From positions 1-16,400 of the forward strand of contig RFIR01000395.1 in NCBI GenBank assembly GCA_003695135.1: a DNA stretch of 16,400 nucleotides, written 5' to 3'. Shown one piece after another: positions 6,874 through 13,175 of this stretch. The translations under genes were made by a program, and so were the position numbers. The notes beneath the pieces are model-generated. The model worked only from the letters and a program-made list of their open reading frames with translations. It was not told where the DNA came from and did not search any database. Within the stretch, counting starts at the first letter, position 1; the number at the start of each line of letters is the position of its first letter. This DNA comes from Alphaproteobacteria bacterium (GTDB taxonomy: Bacteria > Pseudomonadota > Alphaproteobacteria > Rhodobacterales > Rhodobacteraceae).

Positions 6874-7536
6874 TCAGCCATTGCTGACCAGAAAGGCGCG
6901 CATGTGCAGCGCCGCCTGTTCGGGCGGCGGCGCCTCGTCCTGCCCCACCGGGCAGGCATGGCGCACCGCACAGCCGGCGGCGAGGCAGGTGCCGCGCCCC
7001 GCGCCCTTCAGATGCGCGGTGCAGGCCGGCACGTCATAGGAGCCTGTGGCGAAGGCACCGACCGGGCAAGCGGTCAGGCAGGGTTGGCCGGCGCAGCTCT
7101 CGCAGGGGCTGGCCGCGGGCGGGACCGGCAGGTCGAGCCGGGCGCGCAGCGCCAGCAGGCCGCGCACCGAGACCCACAGCCCCATGCGCGCATGCACCAG
7201 CATGCCCACCGGCGACAGCCAGCACTGTCCGGTCTCGCGCAGCCAGCGGATCACCGGCGGCCAGGGCGGCCCGTCGAAGGGAAACAGGCAGTCGGCGCCG
7301 AGGCTCGCGGCCATCTCGCCCACCACCCGGCGCGACCAGCGATCGACCGGATCGGGCCGGCCATCGCCCGCCTCCGGCGCGGCGGCGAAGACCGGGTGAA
7401 AGCGCGGCCCGTCCGGCCCCAGGATCACCAGCGTGGCGGTGCCGGCGGGCAGCGTCTCCTCCGGCCCCGGATGCAGCCCGCCCAGCACCGTCAGACCGGC
7501 GCGCCGGGCCTGGGCGTCGATCGCGGCCAGACTCAC
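6874..7536 (-). CDS. Ferredoxin-like protein with two Cys4 (4Fe-4S) motifs
   Basis: A 220-residue protein. The first 140 residues have no motif I can name (a conserved-looking FDGPPWPPVIRWLRETGQ and SPVGMLVHARMGLWVSVRG). The C-terminal part has two iron-sulfur motifs: C145-x2-C148-x4-C153-x3-C157-Pro, and C172, C184, C189, C195-Pro. The arrangement recalls the dicluster ferredoxin domains of QueG-like and reductive-dehalogenase-like proteins, but the N-terminal cobalamin part is absent, so electron transfer is the likely role. The start is the GTG at 7534-7536, which overlaps the sterol-desaturase-family stop as GTGA; reading further upstream would run through that gene. Coupling to a di-iron oxygenase suggests it may supply electrons to it, which is inference. 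Confidence 0.8.
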   Translation of the reverse strand: MSLAAIDAQARRAGLTVLGGLHPGPEETLPAGTATLVILGPDGPRFHPVFAAAPEAGDGRPDPVDRWSRRVVGEMAASLGADCLFPFDGPPWPPVIRWLRETGQCWLSPVGMLVHARMGLWVSVRGLLALRARLDLPVPPAASPCESCAGQPCLTACPVGAFATGSYDVPACTAHLKGAGRGTCLAAGCAVRHACPVGQDEAPPPEQAALHMRAFLVSNG

Positions 7537-8327
7537 GGGCGGAACGGGAACATCAGCGACCAGCCCAGCGATGCCGGGCGCTCGTCCTGATGCCCGGCCA
7601 GGCCGATGGTCATGCCATTGTGCCCGCCGGCGGGCTGCGGCGAATAGGTACGGAACAGCCGGTCCCACAGCGAGAGGTTGAAGCCGTAATTGCTGTCATG
7701 CTCCTCGCGTCGGACCGAATGATGCACCCGGTGCATGTCGGGCGTGACCACGATCAGGCGCAACAGCGCGTCGAGGCGGCGGGGCAGGGCGATATTGGCA
7801 TGGTTGAACATCGCCATGCCGTTGAGGATGATCGCGAACCCGATCACGCCGATCACCGGCGCGCCGAGCGCATAGACCAGCCCGATCTTGATCAGCATCG
7901 ACAGCGCGATCTCCACCGGGTGAAAGCGGATGGCGGTAGTGACATCGAAATCGCGATCGACGTGATGGACCCGGTGCAGCCGCCACAGCACCGGCACCTT
8001 GTGCATCACCAGATGCTGGGCCCAGATCGCCAGATCAAGCACGATCACGGCCAGCAGGATCTCCAGCCAGGCCGGCCAGTCGAGCCGGTTGAACAGCCCC
8101 CAGCCCTGCGCCGCGGCATCGAGCGCCGCGCCGGTGGCCATCACCGGCAGCACCAGCGCCATCGCCCGCAGGGTCAGCGTGTCGATGATCGAGATTGCCC
8201 AGTTGGTGAGCCAGCGGCGGCTGCGCGGCATGGTGCGGGCACGGCGCGGCCGCGCCGCCTCCCACAGCGCGAAGACGACGAAGAGGCCGAAAAAGGCGGA
8301 CAGGCGGATCAGCGTCTCGTTGGGCAT
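7533..8327 (-). CDS. Sterol desaturase / fatty acid hydroxylase family membrane protein
   Basis: A 264-residue integral membrane protein of the fatty-acid hydroxylase superfamily, non-haem di-iron enzymes that hydroxylate or desaturate lipids at the membrane face. The His boxes are complete: H105-x3-H109 (HLVMH), H118-RVHH, H136 in RFHP, H176 in FNHAN, and H199-RVHH-S followed by DSNYG. Hydrophobic segments at about 7-21, 43-66, 88-104 and 143-174 alternate with the His boxes as in the family. The substrate is unknown; bacterial relatives act on carotenoids, sterols or ornithine and alkylglycerol lipids, and none is indicated here. The ATG at 8325-8327 has no strong ribosome binding site. It lies 56 bases after argB and is coupled by GTGA to the ferredoxin-like gene. 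Confidence 0.9.
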   Translation of the reverse strand: MPNETLIRLSAFFGLFVVFALWEAARPRRARTMPRSRRWLTNWAISIIDTLTLRAMALVLPVMATGAALDAAAQGWGLFNRLDWPAWLEILLAVIVLDLAIWAQHLVMHKVPVLWRLHRVHHVDRDFDVTTAIRFHPVEIALSMLIKIGLVYALGAPVIGVIGFAIILNGMAMFNHANIALPRRLDALLRLIVVTPDMHRVHHSVRREEHDSNYGFNLSLWDRLFRTYSPQPAGGHNGMTIGLAGHQDERPASLGWSLMFPFRP

Positions 8328-8383
8328 GGCGTTCGATGCCAGTGCGCGGTTCCGGGGTCAAGCGGGGCCGATTGCCCTGCGCT

Positions 8384-9286
8384 TCACAATCGGATCAGGC
8401 TGCCCGCGCCGTGTTCGGTGAAAAGCTCCAGCAGCACCGCATGCGGCGCGCGGCCGTCGAGGATCACCACCGCCCCCACCCCGGCGCGCAGCGCGCGCAT
8501 CGCGGTCTCGGTCTTGGGGATCATGCCGCCGGCGATCACCCCCTCGGCCGTCAGCCGCTCGACATCGGCGACGCTGAGCTGGGTGAGCACCTCGCCTTCC
8601 GCGTTCCTGACCCCGGCGACATCTGTCAGCAGCAGCAGCCGCTCGGCGCGCATGCCTCCGGCAATGGCGCCGGCGAAGGTGTCGCCATTGACGTTGAAGG
8701 TCTCGCCATTGCGCCCGGCACCGACCGGCGCCAGCACCGGGATGAAGTCGCTCTTGATGAAGGTGGTCAGCACCTCGGTATGGGTCTCCACCGGTCGTCC
8801 GACCAGCCCGAGATCGAGCACGCGCTCGATGGCGCTGTCGGGATCGCGCACCGTCTTCTGCGCCTTCTCGCAGATCACAAGATTGGCGTCCTTGCCCGAA
8901 AGCCCGACCGCGCGGCCGCCCTGGGCGTTGATCGCCTGCACGATGCGCTTGTTGATGCGGCCCGACAGCACCATCTCGACCACCTCGACGGTGGCCTCGT
9001 CGGTCACCCGCAGCCCGTCGACGAATGTCGATTCGATGGCGAGCCGGCCCAGCATCTCGGCGATCTGCGGGCCGCCGCCATGCACCACGACCGGATTGAC
9101 GTTGCACTGCTTCATCAGCACCACGTCGCGGGCGAAATCGGCCATGGCGCCGTCATCGCCCATGGCATGGCCACCCATCTTGATGACCACGGTCGCCCCG
9201 TCATAGCGCTGCAGATAGGGCAGCGCCTCGCTCAGCGTGCGCGCGGTGGCGATCCAGTCGCGTTTCATGGCCGTGGAGACCTCCAT
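8384..9286 (-). CDS. argB: N-acetylglutamate kinase (ArgB)
   Basis: N-acetyl-L-glutamate kinase, the second step of ornithine/arginine synthesis, 300 residues. Amino-acid-kinase motifs: VIKMGGHAMG (34-43) with the phosphate-binding Lys36, HGGGPQI (69-75), GLRVTD (91-96), GLSGKDANL (128-136), FNVNGDTFAG (197-206), LLLTDVAGV (218-226) and GGMIPK (253-258). The N-terminal helix ATARTLSEALPYLQRY and the C-terminal FTEHGAGSLI are features of the hexameric, arginine-inhibited class, so feedback inhibition is predicted. Two starts are possible: the ATG at 9284-9286 (GGAG seven bases upstream) or the ATG at 9266-9268 (preceded by GGAGGT about ten bases upstream, giving MKRDWIA). The longer form is listed. 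argB is normally next to engB in this group; here 342 bases separate them. Confidence 0.95.
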   Translation of the reverse strand: MEVSTAMKRDWIATARTLSEALPYLQRYDGATVVIKMGGHAMGDDGAMADFARDVVLMKQCNVNPVVVHGGGPQIAEMLGRLAIESTFVDGLRVTDEATVEVVEMVLSGRINKRIVQAINAQGGRAVGLSGKDANLVICEKAQKTVRDPDSAIERVLDLGLVGRPVETHTEVLTTFIKSDFIPVLAPVGAGRNGETFNVNGDTFAGAIAGGMRAERLLLLTDVAGVRNAEGEVLTQLSVADVERLTAEGVIAGGMIPKTETAMRALRAGVGAVVILDGRAPHAVLLELFTEHGAGSLIRL

Positions 9287-9378
9287 CCCCTCTCTCCCGT
9301 CTGCGCCCGCGCCGTTCCTAGTGGATCGGTACCAACATCTGCAACCCCGCCACGAACACCGCGTTTTCGCGAGGGGTG

Positions 9379-9400
9379 GCGCCCGACCCTGGGTGGGCGC
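9379..9400. other. GC-rich hairpin in the argB leader
   Basis: GCGCCC (9379-9384) pairs with GGGCGC (9395-9400), and inside it ACC (9386-9388) pairs with GGT (9392-9394), leaving a one-base bulge and a tiny loop. It would lie in the 5' untranslated leader if the promoter at 9422-9450 is used. It shares bases with the left arm of the 13-base inverted repeat, so the two foldings exclude each other. Confidence 0.5.
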
Positions 9401-9421
9401 TACGAAACGGTTGTAGTTGAG

Positions 9422-9450
9422 ATTACGGTTCGATCGCGCCTAAGGCTCAA
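9422..9450 (-). promoter_or_regulatory. Candidate argB promoter
   Basis: On the minus strand TTGAGC (9445-9450) and CGTAAT (9422-9427) are separated by exactly 17 bases. Each matches four of six bases of the sigma-70 consensus. Transcription would begin near 9415 and leave a leader of about 130 bases before argB. It is the only good two-box match I found in this gap. It is prediction only. Confidence 0.4.
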
Positions 9451-9496
9451 GCCCTTGGACCAACGTGGAAATGCGCCCTCCCGGGGGGAGGGTCGG

Positions 9497-9528
9497 GCGC
9501 CGCCCGGGCTGTAGCCCGGGCGAGGCGC
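9497..9528. other. Strong GC-rich hairpin
   Basis: GCCCGGGCT (9502-9510) and AGCCCGGGC (9513-9521) are perfectly complementary around a two-base loop, and GCGCC (9497-9501) pairs with GGCGC (9524-9528) beyond a two-base bulge. No T-run follows on either strand, so it does not look like a standard intrinsic terminator. Confidence 0.6.
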
Positions 9529-9570
9529 GTGTCGGCGGCATTGCAGTATCGTCAGCCGGATCGTGCACTT

Positions 9571-9593
9571 GGATCAAACGTGACAGTTTGTCC
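9571..9593 (-). other. Imperfect inverted repeat downstream of engB
   Basis: GGATCAAAC (9571-9579) and GTTTGTCC (9586-9593) pair with one bulged base around a six-base loop. It begins 36 bases past the engB stop on the minus strand and is richer in A+T than its surroundings. It could be an mRNA 3'-end structure for the yidC-engB operon or an operator; no T-run follows. Confidence 0.35.
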
Positions 9594-9628
9594 AGGGGTA
9601 TGTCTGCGCCGTCGGGACCAGCAGCAAA

Positions 9629-10267
9629 TCAGGCCGGGTCGATCAGTGCCGCGATCGCCGCGCGCATTTCGGCGATGCCATGGCCGGTGCGCGCCGAAGT
9701 GACCAGCAGCTCGGGATGCGCGGCCGGGTGGCGGGCGGCCGCCGCCAGCGTGGCCTCCCGCACCCGCTCCAGCGCCGCGGAGGCCGGCTTGTCGGCCTTG
9801 GTCAGCACGATCTGGAAGCTGACCGCCGCCTTGTCGAGCAGCGCCATGATCTCTTCGTCCACAGGCTTGGGCCCGTGCCGGCTGTCGATCAGCAGACAGG
9901 CGCGGCGCAGCGCGGCGCGGCCGGAGAGATAGCCGCGCATCAGCGCCTGCCACTCGGCGACCAGTTTCTTCGGTGCCTTGGCAAAACCGTAGCCGGGCAG
10001 GTCGACCAGATAGAGCGCGCCGCCAAGATCGAAATAGTTCAGCGCCTGGGTGCGGCCGGGGGTGGTGGAGGTGCGCGCCAGCGCCCGCCGGCCGGTCAGC
10101 GCGTTCAGAAGCGAGGACTTGCCGACATTCGACCGCCCGGCCACGCAGATTTCCGGCCGGTCGGCCGGCGGCAGATCGCCGAGTGCGACCACCGATTTCA
10201 CGAAGCTGCACGGGCCGGAGAACAGGACCCTGCCAGCCTCCAGCGCCTCGGCCGAAGGCGCGCTCAC
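9629..10267 (-). CDS. engB: Ribosome biogenesis GTPase EngB (YsxC/YihA)
   Basis: A 212-residue circularly ordinary Era-like GTPase of the YihA/YsxC/EngB family, needed for large-subunit ribosome assembly. G1 GRSNVGKSS (44-52), G2 Thr in TSTTPGRTQ (66-74), G3 DLPGYG (89-94), G4 TKAD (156-159) and G5 TSA (190-192) are all present. The length is typical. The start codon is GTG at 10265-10267, which overlaps the stop of the MOSC gene as GTGA, and gives MSAPSAEALEAGRVLFSGPC, a normal family N-terminus. It is the third gene of the overlapping yidC, MOSC, engB unit; coupling with a membrane insertase fits growth-linked expression. Confidence 0.95.
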   Translation of the reverse strand: MSAPSAEALEAGRVLFSGPCSFVKSVVALGDLPPADRPEICVAGRSNVGKSSLLNALTGRRALARTSTTPGRTQALNYFDLGGALYLVDLPGYGFAKAPKKLVAEWQALMRGYLSGRAALRRACLLIDSRHGPKPVDEEIMALLDKAAVSFQIVLTKADKPASAALERVREATLAAAARHPAAHPELLVTSARTGHGIAEMRAAIAALIDPA

Positions 10268-11013
10268 AGCCGGACCAGAGGGTCGCCGATCCGCAGCGTG
10301 CCGCCCTCGACGATCTGTGCGTAGACCCCGAAATCGGCATGGCCCCAGTTGCGGTGCAGGGTGCCGGTGACATCGACATCCCGCCGTCCCGAGGCGGGGC
10401 TGGCGCTGGTGGCGATGCAGCGCGTGATGGGCTCGATCACCCGCAGCCGCACCGGGCCGATGCGGATGTCACGGCCGATGAGCTCGAATTCCTCCCACGG
10501 CCCGAGACCGTCGAGCCAGAGATTGCCCCTGAACCGGCGATGTTCGAGCCGGATGCCGACGGCCTGTGACAGGGCGCGGAGCGACGCCTCCGAATGCAGG
10601 GAGACATGCGCCTCGGCCACATCGGTCAGCGCGCCACCGGGCAGGCGGGCGATGCGGTACGGCCCCGGCTGGCGCGGATCGGCAAGCCGGGCCACCCATT
10701 CGGCCAGCGCCTCCCCCTCCCGGTCCGGATCGACGGTAAGATCGGCGGCGCCGGGGGCCGAGACGGTCACGCGCCGTCCGTCGAAGGCAAGCGAAGTCCG
10801 GGCCAGGGCCGGGCTGTCGGCGGTCTGCACGAAATTGCGGCGCGCGACATGGGCGGGGCGGTCGGCGTCCCAGGCCGAGCGCGCATGGGCGAGCGCCCAG
10901 ACCCGGTCTCCCGGCAGGTGGCGGCCCGCCGACAGCTCCAGCATCCGCGGCGCGTCCGGCCCCAGCCCCTTGACCGGGTAGCGGTAGATCGCGCCGAGCC
11001 GCGGCTCAGGCAT
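10264..11013 (-). CDS. MOSC-domain protein with N-terminal beta-barrel
   Basis: A 249-residue MOSC-family protein, related to the molybdenum-cofactor sulfurase C-terminal domain and to mARC/YcbX/YiiM enzymes that bind molybdenum cofactor. The N-terminal MOSC_N-like block (IYRYPVKGLGPDAPRMLELSAG then GDRVWALAH) is followed by the MOSC core with FRGNLWLDGLGPWEEFELIGRDIRIG and VIEPITRCIAT, where Cys199 is the conserved cysteine proposed to ligate Mo or carry persulfide. A C-terminal GTLHRNWGHADFGVYAQIVEGG segment completes the domain. The substrate is unknown. The ATG at 11011-11013 overlaps the yidC stop by 8 bases, and its own stop overlaps engB, so it is translationally coupled on both sides. 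Confidence 0.9.
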   Translation of the reverse strand: MPEPRLGAIYRYPVKGLGPDAPRMLELSAGRHLPGDRVWALAHARSAWDADRPAHVARRNFVQTADSPALARTSLAFDGRRVTVSAPGAADLTVDPDREGEALAEWVARLADPRQPGPYRIARLPGGALTDVAEAHVSLHSEASLRALSQAVGIRLEHRRFRGNLWLDGLGPWEEFELIGRDIRIGPVRLRVIEPITRCIATSASPASGRRDVDVTGTLHRNWGHADFGVYAQIVEGGTLRIGDPLVRL

Positions 11014-12853
11014 CCTTCTTCTTCTTGCGCCGGAAGCTTCGTCTGACGTTGCCGAAGAAATCGACGTCGACCCCCTGCAGGCGCATGATGGTGTATTGCT
11101 GGATGAAGGTCAGGATGTTGTTGGCGCACCAGTAGATCACCAGCCCGGAGGCGAAGCGGCCGAGCATGAACATGAACACCCAGGGCATCCAGGCGAAGAT
11201 CATCTTCTGGGTCGGATCGGCAGGCGCCGGGTTGAGCTTCTGCTGCATCCACATGGTGATGCCCATCAGGATCGGGAAGAAGCCGATGGAGAAGATGTGC
11301 AGCGCGCTGCCCGGTCCCGGCGCGTCCCATGGCAGCAGCCCGAACAGGTTGAGGATCGAGGTTGGATCGGGGGCGGACAGGTCCCTGATCCAGCCGATGA
11401 AGGGCGCCTGGCGCAGCTCCAGCGTGACGAAGATCACCTTGTAGAGCGAGAAGAAGATCGGGATCTGCAGCAGGATCGGCAGGCAGCCCGAAGCCGGGTT
11501 GACCTTCTCCTTCTTGTAGAGCGCCATCATCTCCTGCTGCAGCTTGGTACGGTCGTCTCCGGCCCGTTCCTTGATCTTCTGCATCTCGGGCTGAAGCTTC
11601 TTCATCTTCGACATCGAGACATAGGACTTGTAGGCGAGCGGGAACAGAAGCGCCTTGATGATGAAGGTCAGCAGGATGATGGCAAAGCCCATATTGCCGA
11701 TCTGCAGGTAGAGCCAGTGCAGCACCTTGAAGATCGGACGGGTGAGGAAATAGAACCAGCCCCAGTCGACCATGTAGTCGAAGCGGTCGATGCCCAGCGT
11801 GTCGCGGTAATGCTCGAGCGTCGAGACCTCCTTGGCCCCGGCAAAGAGATGGGAGGTGACCGAGGCGGTCTGGCCGGCCGGGATGGTTACCGCCGGCCGG
11901 CGCATCTCGGTGCGGTATTCGGGGCGGTCGGGCCGGGCGATGTACTTGTAAAGGGCAGTGAATTTCTGGCCCGATGGCGGGAAGACCGCACTGGCCCAGT
12001 ACTTGTCGGTGAAGCCCAGCCAGCCATTGTCCTCGACCTCGATCTTGCGGACCTGCCCGCCCTCGGCCGGGTCGGGGTCGAACTCGTCCATGCCGGTGGT
12101 GCGGAATCCGCCGTGATAGGTGAATTCCTCCGACACCCCGTCCGCGGCGCCGACCGCGCCTTCGTGCAGGATGAAGAATCCGATGGTCTTGGGCGTGCCG
12201 AGCCGGGTGATGAAACCGTCGGGAAACAGCGTCACCTCGGCGCCGGTCGCGTTGGTCACGCTCTGGGTGACGGTAAAGAGATAGTTGTCGTCGACCTCGA
12301 TCTTGCGGCGGAAGGTCAGCCCGGCGCCATTGTCCCAGACCAGCGTGACCGGGTTTTGCGGTGTCAGCTTGCCGCCGTCCTCGACCCGCCACCGGGTGGT
12401 GTTGGGGTCGGGAGTGGCGAGGTCGGGATTGCGGTTGGTGGCGAGCCAGCCGAAGGCGGCGAAGTAGGGCTCCTTGGTGCCCGACGGCGAGAACAGCACC
12501 ACGTTTTCCGAATCGGGTTCGAGCGAGACGCGGTAGTCCTTGAGGCTGAGATCGTCGATCCGCCCGCCCTTGAGCGAGATCGTGCCGAAAAGCCGCGGCG
12601 TGTCGATGCCGATCCGCTTGCTTTGCGCCAGCACCTCGGCACGGTCCTTGACCGGCTCCGGCGGCAGGGCGGCCGGGGATTCGACGGCCGGCGCCTCGGT
12701 CCGGGCCGGCGCCTCGGTCCGGGCCGGCGCCTGGGTCTGGGCCGGCGGCTGCGGCTTGCGGACCGGCGGCTGATAGAAGAAGATCGACCAGATCGCGATC
12801 ACCGCGAAGCTCAGCGCAGCGGCCAGGATCATGTTCTTGTTCTGGTCGTCCAT
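11006..12853 (-). CDS. yidC: Membrane protein insertase YidC
   Basis: A 615-residue YidC/Oxa1 insertase of the Gram-negative type. TM1 is at about 8-27, a Pro/Ala/Thr-rich linker at 29-66, and a large periplasmic beta-domain at about 75-350. The conserved insertase core follows: TM2 near 386-406, the cytoplasmic coiled-coil loop 411-448 (KMKKLQPEMQKIKERAGDD, EMMALYKKEKVNP), TM3 with GCLPILLQIPIFFSLY (456-471), and three more segments around 520-537, 550-566 and 567-587. The groove residue that is Arg366 in E. coli is Lys400 here, keeping the positive charge. The tail is basic (RRKKKKDA), as in ribosome-binding YidC/Oxa1 tails. GGAG precedes the ATG. It heads the yidC, MOSC, engB operon. Confidence 0.97.
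   Translation of the reverse strand: MDDQNKNMILAAALSFAVIAIWSIFFYQPPVRKPQPPAQTQAPARTEAPARTEAPAVESPAALPPEPVKDRAEVLAQSKRIGIDTPRLFGTISLKGGRIDDLSLKDYRVSLEPDSENVVLFSPSGTKEPYFAAFGWLATNRNPDLATPDPNTTRWRVEDGGKLTPQNPVTLVWDNGAGLTFRRKIEVDDNYLFTVTQSVTNATGAEVTLFPDGFITRLGTPKTIGFFILHEGAVGAADGVSEEFTYHGGFRTTGMDEFDPDPAEGGQVRKIEVEDNGWLGFTDKYWASAVFPPSGQKFTALYKYIARPDRPEYRTEMRRPAVTIPAGQTASVTSHLFAGAKEVSTLEHYRDTLGIDRFDYMVDWGWFYFLTRPIFKVLHWLYLQIGNMGFAIILLTFIIKALLFPLAYKSYVSMSKMKKLQPEMQKIKERAGDDRTKLQQEMMALYKKEKVNPASGCLPILLQIPIFFSLYKVIFVTLELRQAPFIGWIRDLSAPDPTSILNLFGLLPWDAPGPGSALHIFSIGFFPILMGITMWMQQKLNPAPADPTQKMIFAWMPWVFMFMLGRFASGLVIYWCANNILTFIQQYTIMRLQGVDVDFFGNVRRSFRRKKKKDA
12686..12739 (-). repeat. 18-base tandem repeat inside yidC
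   Basis: The unit GGCCGGCGCCTCGGTCCG occurs at 12686-12703 and again, identical, at 12704-12721. A third copy with two differences follows at 12722-12739. In the protein it gives the linker repeat APARTE between TM1 and the periplasmic domain. It is in frame and in a region that tolerates length change, so copy number may vary between strains. Confidence 0.8.
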
Positions 12854-13175
12854 CGGGGACTCCGGCGGGTCAGGGGAGATTTTCCGCCCGGTTCAAACGC
12901 CTGACCGCGCAAAGGTCAAGGGCTTTCACCCGCCGCGGGGCCAGCCAGCGATCTGGCGTTTCGCGGGCGCCGCGGCAGGGCGCGACAAGATGCGGACCGC
13001 AGGCCGGGGCCCGCGCGCGCGACCAAACGCGGGCCGCGAGCGGCCGGGCAGGGCCGTCTTCGGGGCGGATTCATTCAGGCGGGGCAATACCCGCGGCAGC
13101 GGGGCCGGGTCGATGGCCGATGGCGCGGCAAGGCGGCCCCGCCGGTCGTCGCGGCCCGGCTCGTCCCGGCCGGCT
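12854..13175. other. 322-base non-coding gap upstream of yidC
   Basis: This stretch between the GGDEF-EAL stop and the yidC start has no convincing gene. The part nearest yidC holds the promoter-like elements and dyad at 12891-12919; the rest (about 12930-13170) is extremely G+C-rich, with short complementary GC runs but no clear terminator with a T-run. Confidence 0.6.
12891..12919 (-). promoter_or_regulatory. Candidate yidC operon promoter with internal dyad
   Basis: Toward yidC the minus strand reads TTGACC (12914-12919), a 17-base spacer, then TTGAAC (12891-12896). The -35 matches five of six consensus bases and the -10 three of six, as is common in GC-rich alphaproteobacteria. The start site would be near 12884, about 30 bases before the ATG, with GGAG in between. 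A dyad TGACC-N7-GGTCA (12902-12918) overlaps the -35 and spacer and could be an operator. Confidence 0.45.

Larger units (their letters stand above)
9378..9501. repeat. 124-base element bounded by a perfect 13-base inverted repeat (MITE-like)
   Basis: GGCGCCCGACCCT at 9378-9390 and its exact reverse complement AGGGTCGGGCGCC at 9489-9501 bound a 124-base segment that includes the putative argB promoter. No clear target-site duplication flanks it, and no transposase is present. It could be a miniature inverted-repeat element or simply pairing arms of an RNA structure. Copy number in the genome is unknown. Confidence 0.45.
9287..9628. other. 342-base non-coding gap rich in inverted repeats, between engB and argB
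   Basis: I see no credible gene, tRNA or pseudogene on either strand. It holds a plausible argB promoter (9422-9450), a 13-base inverted-repeat pair (9378-9390 and 9489-9501), several GC-rich hairpins (9360-9371, 9379-9400, 9472-9490 region, 9497-9528) and an A+T-richer imperfect hairpin downstream of engB (9571-9593). The segment interrupts what is otherwise a tightly packed gene order. Confidence 0.7.

Noticed and set aside
9395..9445. tRNA-like segment because of GGTTCGATC
   Set aside because: The bases either side do not form a T-stem and there is no matching acceptor, D or anticodon arm.
9564..9577. FNR/FnrL-like site (TGCAC-N4-ATCAA)
   Set aside because: One half-site is exact but the other matches only two of five positions.
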